DNA of 34,718 bases from Desulfomonilaceae bacterium (GCA_031082285.1 JAVHLK010000008.1:49381-84098), one strand, 5' to 3'. Counted from the stretch's first letter, positions 1 to 10,023 are shown. Program-made: numbers and translations. Notes: generated from the letters alone by a model not told the origin.

Positions 1-1041
1 GGTCCCCGGCCGGGGAGAGAACTTGAAGGAAAAGATCTGATCGAAACGGATCGCCTCCAGAGCCGAGACCGTCATCTCGAAATCCTGATGTGTTTCTCCC
101 GGGAATCCCACGATCATGTCCGCCGTGACCGCGACCCCCGGGACTTTTTCGCGAAGCATCTCGATCTTCTCGAAGTACTCATCTCTCGTATAGCCTCTTC
201 CCATGGCAGTGAGTACACGGCCCGACCCGCTCTGCAAGGGCAGGTGAATGTGTTCGCAGACCGTCTCCAGATCGCCCATGGCTGAAGCCAGATCCTCACT
301 AAAGTCTCTCGGATGGGAGGTGGTGAATCGCACTCGCTTCAAACCGTCGATTCGGTCCAGCTCTCTCAGCAATGCGGGGAATCGGTATTCCCCGACGAGG
401 TCCTTGCCGTACGCGTTCACGTTCTGTCCCAACAGCGTCACTTCCTTGACCCCGTGTTCCACGAGTCCCCGCACTTCACTGAGGATCTCCTGCTCAGGGC
501 GACTCTGCTCGGGCCCTCGAGTATGGGGAACCACGCAGTACGCGCAAAAATTCGAACACCCCTGCATGATGGTCACGAAGGAACAGACCGCATTCCGTCC
601 TTTCCGTGGAGCAGGCATGTGGAGCGAATCCGTGTCGGTGCGGAAATCGGTCAGTGCATGCCGTTGACCCGTCGCTCTGATTCGCCGGACAAGCCCCGGA
701 AGCTCCGATATCCGATGGGTTCCCAGAACCGCGTCGAGATGACCGACTCGTCTGAGCAGCTTGTCCTTTTCCTGCTGGGCCACGCAACCGGCAACGACCG
801 TGACGACGCGGGGATTGCGCGTCTTCAGAGACTTCAGCTTCCCCAGCGCGCTGTACACTTTGTGTTCCGCTTTTTCCCGTATGGAACATGTGTTGATGAT
901 GATCACTTCCGCGCCCTCTACGGACGACGCGGCCGTCAGGCCGAGACTCTCGAGCAGTTCCGCCATCTTCTCGGAGTCGTGCTCGTTCATCTGGCATCCG
1001 TAGGTTTCTATGTAGTAGGTTCCGTCGTTCACGCCATGCAC
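1..1041 (-). CDS. miaB: tRNA-2-methylthio-N6-dimethylallyladenosine synthase MiaB, C-terminus cut off
   Basis: Radical-SAM methylthiotransferase that adds the 2-methylthio group to i6A37 of tRNAs reading UNN codons. 347 residues are visible; the C-terminal TRAM domain lies beyond the window start. The N-terminal MTTase domain has the three cluster cysteines at about C16 (YGCQMN), C52 (NTCSIRE) and C86 (GCVAQ). The radical-SAM CxxxCxxC motif is at C162/C166/C169 (QGCSNFCAYC). The chosen start is GTG at 1041-1039, because AGAAGGA lies 7 bases upstream and the only nearby ATG is in another frame and hits a stop at once. A second GTG at 1032 is possible. Family call is secure; the start is less so. 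Confidence 0.95.
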   Translation of the reverse strand, partial: MHGVNDGTYYIETYGCQMNEHDSEKMAELLESLGLTAASSVEGAEVIIINTCSIREKAEHKVYSALGKLKSLKTRNPRVVTVVAGCVAQQEKDKLLRRVGHLDAVLGTHRISELPGLVRRIRATGQRHALTDFRTDTDSLHMPAPRKGRNAVCSFVTIMQGCSNFCAYCVVPHTRGPEQSRPEQEILSEVRGLVEHGVKEVTLLGQNVNAYGKDLVGEYRFPALLRELDRIDGLKRVRFTTSHPRDFSEDLASAMGDLETVCEHIHLPLQSGSGRVLTAMGRGYTRDEYFEKIEMLREKVPGVAVTADMIVGFPGETHQDFEMTVSALEAIRFDQIFSFKFSPRPGT

Positions 1042-1080
1042 CCGTATGTCCTTCTCATTTCCGGTCGTGCGCCTCCCTCG

Positions 1081-1109
1081 ATCATGGATTTCCGAACGCC
1101 AAGAGTCAA
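1081..1109 (-). promoter_or_regulatory. Candidate sigma-70 promoter for miaB
   Basis: On the minus strand TTGACT (1109-1104) and CATGAT (1086-1081) are separated by 17 bases. Transcription would start near 1074, about 33 bases before the GTG of miaB. Hexamers are 5/6 and 4/6 to consensus. Prediction only. Confidence 0.45.
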
Positions 1110-1542
1110 TAGGCCCGAGAACGAAGCTTTGGCTTTCCCGCGGGAGAACGCGTCTCGAAACATGCAATCGGGAGCAGCGGAACCACGCGGCAGTCTCTTC
1201 TTTGCCGCGCTTCGCTCGCATGTCCATCTCGAAAGAAGACCCCGCCCCGGGCACATGTTCGGGCTCTTCCGAAAAACCGCGCTGTGAAAAAATTACCCGC
1301 GCGGACTTTCGATGCAGATCTCAAAAGTCCAACATAGCGGAAAATAAGGCCTTTACGAGCATTGAGGCTTCATTGTCACGGAACGTTATTCCTCAATGAA
1401 TCTAACCTCTTACCCGCCGCGCCGAAAATTTGAACACCTTCGTTGCTCAGCCGGGAAAAAAATATTCATGTCTCAAGGGACGTTGTCGTGTTCCATCCAC
1501 TTGGAAAAAACGCAAACATTGCGAAAATACGGGCAAAAAAAT
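1110..1542. other. Gene-free stretch upstream of miaB
   Basis: No convincing gene: the open frames here lack family resemblance, ribosome sites or consistent codon use. Apart from the miaB promoter candidate next to it and the A-rich tract flanking the terminator at 1543-1566, I see nothing identifiable. Confidence 0.5.
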
Positions 1543-1566
1543 AGCCCGCCTTATGTAAGGAGGGCT
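1535..1566 (-). terminator. Strong intrinsic terminator
   Basis: An 11-base arm (1556-1566) pairs with 1543-1553 with one mismatch around a 2-base centre. On the minus strand it is followed by a run of seven T (1541-1535). There is no T run on the plus side, so it acts on minus-strand transcripts. It sits 253 bases after the mdh stop with no gene between, so it either ends a long mdh 3' UTR or ends a small RNA. Confidence 0.75.
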
Positions 1567-1728
1567 GAGGGTATGGTTAAAGGAGTCGTTGTTCACTTGT
1601 AAAATATGCACTACGCGTGCCAAATGCAACAATGTTTGGAAAAATGTCCCTCGGCCCTCCCTTTCCTCAATACGGTCACGTGTTCCTTCCAACGCCGGGT
1701 ACCGCCCCAGAGGCCGCCGGGCGTTCGC

Positions 1729-1754
1729 AAAGAAGAAATCCCGCGGGACGCGGG
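1729..1754 (-). terminator. mdh: Weak terminator-like hairpin after mdh
   Basis: Perfect 6-bp GC stem CCCGCG/CGCGGG (1740-1754) with a 3-base loop, followed on the minus strand by the T-rich tract ATTTCTTCTTT. It lies about 65 bases after the mdh stop codon. The T tract is interrupted, so read-through to the stronger terminator at 1535-1566 is likely. Confidence 0.45.
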
Positions 1755-1818
1755 AAGAGCGGCGTTCCTGAAGAGAGTCGGCCCGTTACATTGGACGGCA
1801 TCCGATTCCCCGGCGCGT

Positions 1819-2754
1819 TTAAAGGAGCGCGTCCACCTCCTTCATCAATGCCCGAACCGCTTCGACCGATGCGTCGAACGCGTTCCGTTCGTCTTCGGTG
1901 AGTTCCAAGTCCACGATCTTTTCCACGCCTGCCGATCCCAGGATGGTGGGAACGCCCACAAATACGCCGTTCCGATCGAATTCTCCCTGCAGGTAGGCGG
2001 CGCAGGGCAGCAATCGTTTCTTGTCCAACAAGACGGATTTGATCATCTGAACGGCCGACGCGGCCGGCGCATAATACGCGCTCCCGGTCTTCAGCAGACC
2101 GACGATCTCCGCCCCTCCTTGCCGCGTTCTCTGAACGATTTCCTCGAGACGCGTTTCCCCGATGAACCTGGTAATGGGAACGCCGCCCACCGAGCAATAC
2201 CGGGTGAGCGGAACCATGGAATCGCCGTGGCCTCCGAGAACCAGCGCTTGAATATCTTCTACCGACACGCCGATCTCGTCGGCAATGAAACATCGGAAAC
2301 GGGCCGTATCCAGTACGCCGGCCATGCCCACGACGCGTCTCGGATCGAATCCCGATTTCTTCCACGCGGTGTACACCATCGCGTCCAGGGGATTGGAGAT
2401 CACGATCATGACGGCATTGGGAGAAGCCTTGGCCGCCTGTTGGGCCACCGTGCCGACGATCTTGACATTCGTTGAAAGGAGGTCGTCTCTGCTCATGCCG
2501 GGCTTGCGAGCAATGCCCGCGGTGATCACCACCACGTCGCTGTTCGCGCTGGGCTCGTAGTCGTTGGTCCCCAGCACACGGGTATCGACTCCCAGTACAG
2601 GGGTAGTCTCAAACATGTCGAGCCCTTTTCCTTGAGGCATACCCTCTATGACGTCCACGAGCACCACGTCACCCAGTTCTTGAGCAGACGCGTACGCGGC
2701 TACGGACGCGCCTACGTTCCCGGCGCCGACAACGGTTATCTTCTTCCTGGACAT
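1819..2754 (-). CDS. mdh: NAD-dependent malate dehydrogenase (LDH-like class)
   Basis: Interconverts malate and oxaloacetate with NAD(H) in the cytoplasm. 311 residues, the usual length for this class. The Rossmann motif GAGNVG is at 10-15, with the NAD-ribose-binding aspartate after strand 2 (VLVDV, about D34). Substrate residues are R83 and R89 ([10 protein letters not shown]; the first arginine specifies malate rather than lactate), N121, D149/R152 (LDTAR) and catalytic H176 (GGHGDSM). An AAGGAGGG ribosome site sits a few bases before the ATG. It follows lptE on the same strand after a 307-base gap, so it may have its own promoter. Family call is secure. Confidence 0.96.
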   Translation of the reverse strand: MSRKKITVVGAGNVGASVAAYASAQELGDVVLVDVIEGMPQGKGLDMFETTPVLGVDTRVLGTNDYEPSANSDVVVITAGIARKPGMSRDDLLSTNVKIVGTVAQQAAKASPNAVMIVISNPLDAMVYTAWKKSGFDPRRVVGMAGVLDTARFRCFIADEIGVSVEDIQALVLGGHGDSMVPLTRYCSVGGVPITRFIGETRLEEIVQRTRQGGAEIVGLLKTGSAYYAPAASAVQMIKSVLLDKKRLLPCAAYLQGEFDRNGVFVGVPTILGSAGVEKIVDLELTEDERNAFDASVEAVRALMKEVDALL

Positions 2755-3061
2755 ACACCCTCCTTCTCGTGGTTGCTTTTGTGCCGCGTCATATCGCGAC
2801 TATCGGGAAACCGGACGTTTGACGGGCTCAATGCCCGAGGGCGAAACGTTCCGTGAGTTATGGCCGTTGCCAAGACAATGATCCCTCGTCGTGCGGAATG
2901 CCGGATTATCGCCGGAGGAATCCTTGGGATGCCTTTTGCCGAGAGCGCGGCGGATTTCTTCCCATGTTCCGGGTGCGAGCCGGATGCCGAAAAGAAACGT
3001 CGCGGACGCGTCATCCCGGTCGGTTCACGGTAAGGCGCGGATCGTACCGTCGGATCCGCGG
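2755..3061. other. Gene-free spacer between lptE and mdh
   Basis: It holds the mdh ribosome site (2758-2768) and a perfect 7-bp hairpin immediately after the lptE stop (GCGGATC 3037-3043 with GATCCGC 3053-3059). That hairpin has no T tract, so it may protect the lptE 3' end rather than terminate. I found no gene (holA, which often follows lptE, is not here) and no clear promoter. Confidence 0.5.
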
Positions 3062-3604
3062 TCAGAAATTGTCGTACATGGATCGATGAATCCGCGGAAT
3101 AATGTCCTTGATCATGCGCGATATGGCTCGCCGCCTGTTGGCGAGCGTCCCCGTGATGGTATCGGTAACCGTATACGCGTGAGAAGAGGAGAGTCTCTTG
3201 TGCCACAGGACTTCGTTGGTACCGGCTTTCCCGAGGCTGCACGCGACTCTCAGCGTACCTATTTTGGTCAATTCCTTGCCGTCGGCTCTATACATCGTCG
3301 TAGTGTCCTCGTACGACGATATGATGGTCTTAAGTACCGCGTCTCCGCCGCTGCCCACGGGCTTGAGACCCGTTCCCAGTGCGAACTCGCGGCGAAGATC
3401 GTTGGTAAGCTCCGTCTCGATGCCCGTAATCGTGGTGTTGTTGATCGCACTCTCCAGGACGACGGTTTTTACGTTCCCCGGAAACGGTGAATCGTTGGGT
3501 CCGCCGCTGAAACGATACCCACAGCCCGCGACCAACGCTACCGCCATGGCCGCCCCGATCACGGTCGTTGCTTTCATGATTCGTTTGATGCAAGGTTCGG
3601 TCAT
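3062..3604 (-). CDS. lptE: LptE-like LPS-assembly lipoprotein
   Basis: LptE is the outer-membrane lipoprotein that plugs and supports LptD during LPS insertion. The 180-residue product has a basic N-terminus, a hydrophobic stretch and a lipobox ending LVAGC (cysteine near residue 28), followed by GYRFSGG, typical of the family start. Downstream it has a periplasmic alpha/beta domain. An alternative start is Met10 at 3577, giving a shorter signal; neither start has a clear ribosome site. It follows leuS by 64 bases, the leuS-lptE order common in Deltaproteobacteria. The family is divergent, so the call rests on signal type, length and neighbour. Confidence 0.85.
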   Translation of the reverse strand: MTEPCIKRIMKATTVIGAAMAVALVAGCGYRFSGGPNDSPFPGNVKTVVLESAINNTTITGIETELTNDLRREFALGTGLKPVGSGGDAVLKTIISSYEDTTTMYRADGKELTKIGTLRVACSLGKAGTNEVLWHKRLSSSHAYTVTDTITGTLANRRRAISRMIKDIIPRIHRSMYDNF

Positions 3605-3668
3605 GGTATGACATCGTCGTTGCGGTATCGTCGGTCCCGGGAACCCGACGTATGCGAGTTTCGTGACT

Positions 3669-6152
3669 TCAGCCTACCACAACGTTCAACAGTTTCTTGG
3701 GGACGAGAACCATCTTGCGAATGGTCTTCCCCTCGATGAACCGTTGTACGTTTGACTCGGCCAGCGCGGCCTGTTTGACGTGGTCCTCCGGAGCACCCAA
3801 GGGGACTACGATCTCCGCGCGTTTCTTGCCGTTGACCTGCACCACGATGAGGACCTCGTCCTCAACAAGGAACTTCGGGTCGAACTCGGGCCACGGGACT
3901 CGAACCATGCCGGGCTTTTCTCCCAGTGCTTCCCACAGTTCTTCGGCCGCATGAGGCACGAAGGGGGAAAGGAGAATGACCAGCGATCGGACGGCCTCAC
4001 TGAGGGCGGCCGCCGTTTCGGGGGATCTCTCCACGTCCTCGACGGCCAATCTTGCCAATTCGTTGGACATTTCCATGATGGCGGCAACCGCGGTGTTGAA
4101 GTGAAAGCGGTCGCGTATGTCCTCCGTCACCTTCTTGATGGTCTTATGGGTGATCCTGCGGATGGTTCGAGCTTGTTCGTTATCCCCCACGGCCGCGGAA
4201 GATGATGCGCGGACAATGTCCTTGAACTGAAACACCAGGTTCCACACGCGACCGAGGAATCTTGCCGCGCCTTCGACTCCTTCGGACGTCCAATCCAGAT
4301 CACGCTCAGGGGGGGCTGCAAAGAGGCAGAACAAGCGAACCGTATCGGCTCCGTACTTGTCGATGAGATCCTCGGGGTCGACCACGTTGCCTTTCGACTT
4401 GGACATTTTGGCGCCGTCCTTGATGACCATACCCTGAGTGAGAAGGTTGGTGAACGGTTCGTCGCTCTGCTTCATCTTCATGTCCCGGAGGACTTTCGTG
4501 AAGAACCGCGAATACAGGAGGTGGAGAATGGCGTGCTCGATTCCGCCGATGTATTGATCTACGGGGAGCCAATACCGGTCGGATTCCTGGTCGATGATGC
4601 CCTTTTCATAGCGTGGGCAGGCATAGCGATCGAAATACCAGGATGATTCCACAAAAGTGTCCATGGTGTCCGTTTCACGCTGAGCGGGCTTCCCGCATCG
4701 TGGACAAGGGACGTTCAGCCACCAATCAAGGTCCGGGAGTGGAGATCGTCCGCTGTCCGGGAACTCGATGTCCGTCGGCAGGACCACTGGAAGGTCTTCG
4801 TCCCGCACGGGAACCGCGCCGCATTCCGGGCAGTGGACGATGGGTATGGGCGCGCCCCAGTATCGTTGGCGGGAAATTCCCCAGTCGCGGATACGATAGT
4901 TCACCGTCGTGCCCCCCTTACTCATGGACGAGAGTTTCTCCGAGACGGCCTTCATCGCCGACCGGTTATCCATGCCGTCGAATTCGTGAGAATTGACGAG
5001 GCAGCCTTCCCCCACGTACGCTTCCGTGAGGCTCTCGGCAGCCAGCTGCGCGCCTTCGGGTTGAATGACAATGACGATGTCCAGACCATATCTCTTCGCG
5101 AACTCGAAATCTCTCTGGTCATGGGCGGGAACCGCCATGACCGCGCCCGTTCCGTATTCGTAGAGCACAAAATTCGCTACGTATATGGGCATTCTGCGTC
5201 CCGTCACAGGATTGATGCAATATGCGCCGGTGAAGATTCCCTCCTTTTCCGCGGCTTCACCCACCCGCTCCTGCCATTCCTGCGTAAGCACTCGGTTAAT
5301 GAAATCCTTGACCGCGGCCTCTTGCTCCGTACCGCGTGACAGCTGCAAGCAGAGGGGATGTTCCGGAGCCAGGCTCATGAAGGTGGCTCCGTACAGCGTG
5401 TCCGGTCGGGTGGTAAACACCTCGATGGGATCGCCTCCGCCCTCTCGATCGAAGAGAATTCGGGCCCCTTCGCTTCTCCCGATCCAGTTTCGTTGCATGG
5501 TAAGGACTTTTTCGGGCCACCCGGCAAGCTTGTCGCACCATTCGAGCAATTCAGCGGCGTAGGCGGTAATCTTGAAGAACCATCCATCCTGCTCCCTTTG
5601 AACGACCGGAGTACTGCAACGCCAGCACGCACCGGCCTCTACCTGCTCGTTGGAGAGCACGGTCCGGCAGGGTTCACAGTAGTTGACGATGGATTTCTTG
5701 CGATACACGAGCCCCTGTTCCAGCATTCGGATAAAGAGCCACTGTTCCCACTTGTAGTAATCAGGGTGACAGGTTGCGATTTCCCTGTCCCAGTCGTACG
5801 AATATCCCATGCGCTTCAACTGTCTACGCATCTCGTCGATATTGTTCCATGTCCAGACCGCGGGATGCGATCCATGTTTAATTGCCGCGTTTTCCGCGGG
5901 CATGCCGAATGCGTCCCATCCCATGGGATGGAGCACGTTGAACCCCTGCATCATTTTGAAGCGGGCAACCACGTCGCCGATACAGTAATTGCGCACGTGA
6001 CCCATGTGAATCCTGCCGGAGGGGTACGGAAACATTTCCAGGACATAGTATTTTTCTTTCGAAGTATCGAGGTGGAACTTGAAAATTTGTTCTTTACGCC
6101 AGAATTCCTGCCATTTGACTTCAACCACCTCCGGATTGTACTTCCTTTCCAT
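3669..6152 (-). CDS. leuS: Leucyl-tRNA synthetase
   Basis: Class I aminoacyl-tRNA synthetase that charges tRNA-Leu; 827 residues, normal for bacterial LeuRS. The HIGH motif appears as HMGH at 49-52 and KMSKS at about 582-586. Between them are zinc-type CxxC pairs and the CP1 editing domain; the anticodon-binding and C-terminal domains follow. The frame is open further upstream to 6311, but the ATG at 6152 is preceded by GGGAGGAATT at ideal spacing and gives the canonical N-terminus [11 protein letters not shown], so I use it. Heads a probable leuS-lptE transcript. Confidence 0.98.
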   Translation of the reverse strand: MERKYNPEVVEVKWQEFWRKEQIFKFHLDTSKEKYYVLEMFPYPSGRIHMGHVRNYCIGDVVARFKMMQGFNVLHPMGWDAFGMPAENAAIKHGSHPAVWTWNNIDEMRRQLKRMGYSYDWDREIATCHPDYYKWEQWLFIRMLEQGLVYRKKSIVNYCEPCRTVLSNEQVEAGACWRCSTPVVQREQDGWFFKITAYAAELLEWCDKLAGWPEKVLTMQRNWIGRSEGARILFDREGGGDPIEVFTTRPDTLYGATFMSLAPEHPLCLQLSRGTEQEAAVKDFINRVLTQEWQERVGEAAEKEGIFTGAYCINPVTGRRMPIYVANFVLYEYGTGAVMAVPAHDQRDFEFAKRYGLDIVIVIQPEGAQLAAESLTEAYVGEGCLVNSHEFDGMDNRSAMKAVSEKLSSMSKGGTTVNYRIRDWGISRQRYWGAPIPIVHCPECGAVPVRDEDLPVVLPTDIEFPDSGRSPLPDLDWWLNVPCPRCGKPAQRETDTMDTFVESSWYFDRYACPRYEKGIIDQESDRYWLPVDQYIGGIEHAILHLLYSRFFTKVLRDMKMKQSDEPFTNLLTQGMVIKDGAKMSKSKGNVVDPEDLIDKYGADTVRLFCLFAAPPERDLDWTSEGVEGAARFLGRVWNLVFQFKDIVRASSSAAVGDNEQARTIRRITHKTIKKVTEDIRDRFHFNTAVAAIMEMSNELARLAVEDVERSPETAAALSEAVRSLVILLSPFVPHAAEELWEALGEKPGMVRVPWPEFDPKFLVEDEVLIVVQVNGKKRAEIVVPLGAPEDHVKQAALAESNVQRFIEGKTIRKMVLVPKKLLNVVVG

Positions 6153-6409
6153 AATTCCTCCCGTGCAATGCGAGTGAATGATCGACCGCTTTCTTCTAAC
6201 ATACCGACCGCACGGCATCAATGGCTTTCCCGAAGCGCCACAGGCTGCGAGGTACGTGATTGAGCGCATGAGGTCGCGCACACGGGATTCGTCGTCGTAC
6301 CCGACAAGCATCTTGACTGCCGGAGCATATCCGTTTTATTCTCAGATCCCGACATTATCTTCGAGGTAATCAAACGTGTGGGTATGGACCGGGGGAGGAA
6401 CAGCGTACC

Positions 6410-8071
6410 ATGCATACGGAATTGCAGGAAGAGCGGACAGGCCGGGACTATTCAGTGAGTCCGGACGGCGAAGAGTTTCGTCTTCCCACCAAAGAAGACT
6501 ACGCGCGTGAGTTCGAGCGGCTGAAGGAACTGGCGGCTCGGCACCGAAAGGAAGGGCGTGAAATAGTCGTCGTGGTGGGGTTGGGATTCGTCGGCGCGGT
6601 GATGGCGGCCGTCATTGCAGACTCATCCGACGAGGCCGGAGTCTCGAGAAAGTTTGTGATAGGAATGCAGCGGCCGAGCACCCGAAGCTTCTGGAAGATC
6701 CATCTCATAAATCGGGGCGTTGCGCCGATGAAATCGGAAGATCCGGAAGTTCCTGAAATCATAAAGAGGTGCGTGACCGAGAAGAAGACCTTGACCGCGT
6801 CATTTACGTACGAGGCGTTGCGTCTGGCCGACGTGGTGGTGCTGGACGTTCAGTGCGACTACGTCAAGGAATCGCTGAAGGACGTGAGTACGGGCTACGT
6901 GCAGATGGAAGATCTGGAAAAGGCCCTGGAAATCATCGGCGAGACCATAGACCCGAAAGCTCTCGTGCTCATTGAGACCACGGTACCGCCCGGAACCACC
7001 GAACAGGTTGCGTATCCCGTGATAAAGAAGGCCTTCAGACATCGCAGAATAGAGTCCGAACCGGTTCTGGCCCACAGCTACGAACGCGTCATGCCGGGCG
7101 CGGAATATGTGCGTTCGGTCAGAAATTTCTGGAGAGTGTGCAGCGGCATTGATGAGGAGTCCAAGGAAAGGGTCGTTCGTTTTCTGAGCGAAGTGATAGA
7201 CACCGAAAACTACCCCCTCACCGTGTTGGACAGACCCATTGAATCGGAAACCGCAAAGATTGTAGAGAACAGTTACCGAGCCGCAATATTGGCTTTTCTC
7301 AACGAGTGGAGCCTTTTTGCGGAGCGCAACGGGGTGGATCTCATCAAAGTGATCGACGCGGTGAAGGTGCGGCCGACTCACTCGAACATGATCTTCCCGG
7401 GACCCGGCATCGGGGGGTACTGTTTGCCGAAGGACGGGGGGCTGGCGGTCTGGGCCTACAGACATCTCATGGGATTTGAAGACGATTTGTTCAAGATCAC
7501 CCCCGCGTCCATCAACATCAACGACGGTCGCGCACTCCACGTTCCCGAGTTGGCGCGGGACGCGCTTCGTAATATGGGCCGATACATAGCCGCGTCCAAG
7601 GTTGCTCTTCTCGGCGCGTCGTACCGGGAAGACGTAGGAGACACGCGATACAGCGGATCGGAGATCATTGTCCGTCGCCTGGTTGAGATGGGAGCGGAGG
7701 TCTGTGTCCACGATCCGTACGTCGATCACTGGTGGGAATTCGAAGCGCAGGACACCTATCCTGCTCCGGGAAAGAGCAGGGCGCGTTTCTTCCGGAGCCA
7801 GAAGAAGCTGAAAGGCCTCCGAATAGAGGGTGATCTTTGGGGTGCCCTGAAGGACGCGGACGTCATGATACTCGCCGTCCGCCACAGGCATTTCAGGGAC
7901 CTGGACCCGGAAGGAGTGGTGAAAGCCGCCGGCGGGCCGCTTGCGGTCATCGACTGCTTCGGCATTCTCGATGATGAAAAAATCAAAAGATACTTTGAGT
8001 TGGGGTGCGAAGTAAAAGGACTCGGCCGCGGTCACATCAACCGTCTGAAAAAACAGTACAAGAAGGTGTGA
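6410..8071 (+). CDS. Nucleotide-sugar dehydrogenase (UDP-glucose/GDP-mannose dehydrogenase family), unusual N-terminus
   Basis: The family oxidises the C6 alcohol of a nucleotide sugar to a uronate in two NAD-dependent steps for capsule, O-antigen or exopolysaccharide. 553 residues, roughly 100 longer than the usual 430-450. Residues 1-50 are an extra charged segment. Rossmann motif GLGFVG is at 57-62. The middle domain has ESETAKIVENSYRA (278-291) and the catalytic cysteine C338 in GIGGYCLPKD. The C-terminal substrate domain begins near 390. After strand 2 the usual nucleotide-binding acidic residue is missing; the segment reads GMQRPSTRS, followed by an insertion. GGGAGGAA lies 11 bases before the ATG. 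The sugar substrate cannot be told from sequence. Confidence 0.85.
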   Translation: MHTELQEERTGRDYSVSPDGEEFRLPTKEDYAREFERLKELAARHRKEGREIVVVVGLGFVGAVMAAVIADSSDEAGVSRKFVIGMQRPSTRSFWKIHLINRGVAPMKSEDPEVPEIIKRCVTEKKTLTASFTYEALRLADVVVLDVQCDYVKESLKDVSTGYVQMEDLEKALEIIGETIDPKALVLIETTVPPGTTEQVAYPVIKKAFRHRRIESEPVLAHSYERVMPGAEYVRSVRNFWRVCSGIDEESKERVVRFLSEVIDTENYPLTVLDRPIESETAKIVENSYRAAILAFLNEWSLFAERNGVDLIKVIDAVKVRPTHSNMIFPGPGIGGYCLPKDGGLAVWAYRHLMGFEDDLFKITPASININDGRALHVPELARDALRNMGRYIAASKVALLGASYREDVGDTRYSGSEIIVRRLVEMGAEVCVHDPYVDHWWEFEAQDTYPAPGKSRARFFRSQKKLKGLRIEGDLWGALKDADVMILAVRHRHFRDLDPEGVVKAAGGPLAVIDCFGILDDEKIKRYFELGCEVKGLGRGHINRLKKQYKKV

Positions 8072-8153
8072 GAGGTCCGGCGGATGCCGGCTGACAACGG
8101 CCGGGACAACTAAGTACAGGATTTCATAACTTCGGTTACGTATTTTGCGCGCT

Positions 8154-8231
8154 GAGATTGCTTCGTCGTTTCACTCCTCGCAATGCCGGCATCGAGGTTC
8201 TCATTGCGAGGGCGAAGCCCACGGCAATCTC
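8154..8231. repeat. Dispersed palindromic repeat (REP-like)
   Basis: Imperfect inverted repeat: GAGATTGCTTCGTCG near 8154 is mirrored by a CAATCTC end at 8225-8231, with CCTCGCAATG (8176-8185) opposing CATTGCGAGG (8202-8211). This arrangement matches, from memory, a palindromic family scattered between genes in many bacteria. It lies between the sugar dehydrogenase and the YkgJ-like gene, both ending into this gap, and could also serve as a two-way transcript end. Confidence 0.7.
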
Positions 8232-8272
8232 GAGGGGTTAAGCATACGAAATCGTACTTGAGAAGTCCTCTT

Positions 8273-9070
8273 CTAAGCACTCGGTTCACCCCTCTGACCC
8301 CTCACAACCATCGTCGGCTCACTAAACAGCGCGAACTTGAGCCACCGGAATGCGAACTCCAGCAGGCGGACGTCGTCACCACGGAGCTCCTCGACCGCGT
8401 CCGACGGGACTTCGAATTTGCTCAAGAACGGACTGTTGAAGATGAAATCGCGGAACCTGTCGAGATTGTAACAGGCCATCATGAACATCTGAATGTGGCT
8501 CGGGCCCAACGTCACCCGTCGTCCCCGGGTCCTGTAGACGTACAACTCCATGAGAAGGTCGTTGATCTTGTTGTACTCATGCATACCCTGGTCCGAAAGC
8601 CAATCTTCAACACGCCAAGTACACGGCTCATCGAACCCCCGGCAATGGTCTTCCCGTACGGTGAAGTAAAACTCTTTCCTTGTTCCATCCATGGGGTGTT
8701 TGGTCGAGGCACGCCCAAGGGGATAAATTCGGCACGCTCCCGGACGATTCAGGTAAATCGAACAGCCTGCCCGCGTGACGAACGGGCACCGCCGGTCCTC
8801 CCCGGAGTCCATCTTCAGGAGAATCTCCGGGAAACCGTGCGCGGTCTCCACACGGATGCGGCAATAGGAGTCAAGAAACTCCGCGGAAGAAATGCCGAGC
8901 ACCTTCCGAAGGTTCAAGACGTCAAATGGGGTAAGAAGCAAGTCCAACTTACGGCAGCACTCCGTGAAGCAGGGCACGTGCGGTCCGCAGGCAAATTGAA
9001 ACTCGTCGTCGACGGAGAGCCTTTTGTCGGGATTCACAGGAGTAGTTGTCGGCGGCGGGTTGTTGTTCAT
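8273..9070 (-). CDS. YkgJ-family cysteine-cluster (metal-chelating) protein
   Basis: 265 residues with the YkgJ-type cysteine pattern: C28, C34, C38/C39 near the N-terminus, then C95, C103, C113 and C143/C150, including the signature RPGACRIYPLGR. These proteins are thought to bind zinc or an iron-sulfur cluster; the function is unknown. The C-terminal third (from about residue 160) is helical and lacks cysteines. AAGGAG precedes the ATG by 9 bases. It begins 30 bases after gmhB ends, so the two are probably co-transcribed. Family call is good; the role is open. Confidence 0.85.
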   Translation of the reverse strand: MNNNPPPTTTPVNPDKRLSVDDEFQFACGPHVPCFTECCRKLDLLLTPFDVLNLRKVLGISSAEFLDSYCRIRVETAHGFPEILLKMDSGEDRRCPFVTRAGCSIYLNRPGACRIYPLGRASTKHPMDGTRKEFYFTVREDHCRGFDEPCTWRVEDWLSDQGMHEYNKINDLLMELYVYRTRGRRVTLGPSHIQMFMMACYNLDRFRDFIFNSPFLSKFEVPSDAVEELRGDDVRLLEFAFRWLKFALFSEPTMVVRGQRGEPSA

Positions 9071-9100
9071 GCAAGAAACTCCTTGAAGACGGCCTTGCGC

Positions 9101-9679
9101 TCATGAAACGTGTTCCGGTTGATCGGCCTCGTCCGCCCGGCTTTCAAGAAACGTCGCAAACGCAATCAGGTTCGGAAACACCAGATCGGCCGTGTCGTCG
9201 GCTTCCTCCGCGATCCGAACGGTACGCGTTCCCGCGCGTGAGCCGGCCCCGATATCCGCAGGCGAGTCGCCGACCATATATGAAGAGGCCGGATCGATAT
9301 CGAGATCGTGCGCGGCCTCGAGGATCATTCCCGGTTGCGGTTTACGGCATGCGCAATTCTCGCACTCGTCGTGCGGGCAATAGTAAACCGCATCCAGTTT
9401 CACCCCACGTTTTTCCAGCTCCCGGTTCATATAGTCGTGCACGGCCATGAGTTGCTCTTCGGTCATGAGCCCCCGGCCGATCCCTCTCTGATTCGTTACC
9501 ACGACGCGAAGGTACCCCAACTTCTCGAAAGTACGAAGAGCCTGAATGACACCGGGAAGGAACGTGAACTCGGACGCGTAGCCCACGTACCGGTCCTCGG
9601 GGAGCTTGGCATTTATGACGCCGTCGCGATCGAGAAAAACCGCACGTCTCTTCAACTGATTCCTCGCCTGGGTATTCAC
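9101..9679 (-). CDS. gmhB: D-glycero-D-manno-heptose-1,7-bisphosphate 7-phosphatase
   Basis: HAD-superfamily phosphatase in the ADP-heptose route to LPS core. The nucleophile motif is FLDRDGVIN (D17 and D19 from the chosen start), motif II is VTNQRGIGRG, and motif III plus loop is CRKPQPGM then MVGDSPADIGAG. The zinc loop CPHDECENCACRKP, diagnostic for GmhB, is present. GTG at 9679 is chosen because GGAG lies 7 bases upstream and it gives the usual 192 residues; in-frame ATGs further up (to 9832) would add an atypical arginine/serine-rich leader. First gene of a pair with the YkgJ-like gene. Confidence 0.92.
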   Translation of the reverse strand: MNTQARNQLKRRAVFLDRDGVINAKLPEDRYVGYASEFTFLPGVIQALRTFEKLGYLRVVVTNQRGIGRGLMTEEQLMAVHDYMNRELEKRGVKLDAVYYCPHDECENCACRKPQPGMILEAAHDLDIDPASSYMVGDSPADIGAGSRAGTRTVRIAEEADDTADLVFPNLIAFATFLESRADEADQPEHVS

Positions 9680-10023
9680 GGTCTCGCTCCGGCAACTCAC
9701 CGGCGGCCACCGGCCAGGTGGCTCGGATGCCGTTCGATTGACGGCACAAACCCGTAGGGACGTCGAAGCGGAAAACGAATCATGCATCATAGAACCGATT
9801 GGCAAACGGGTCAAGGCGGCCGCGTCGAGCAAAGGCAGGCCTTGGCCGGCGTTCCCCCCGAACAGGAGGTGACTGATTTAAGAAGTGATATCGTGTGAAT
9901 AGTTTGTAAGTCTCAATAGGATCGGCCACGCGGAAGAGCCTATTTGTCACAAGAATTAGATAAGAATTTTGGAAAGATGACGAAGTCTCTTCAAAAAAAA
10001 TCAACCATTTTCTCAGAATTTAC

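Noticed and set aside
6800-8035. 411-codon open frame antisense to the sugar dehydrogenase
   Set aside because: The plus strand holds the Rossmann and catalytic-cysteine motifs; the antisense product resembles nothing.
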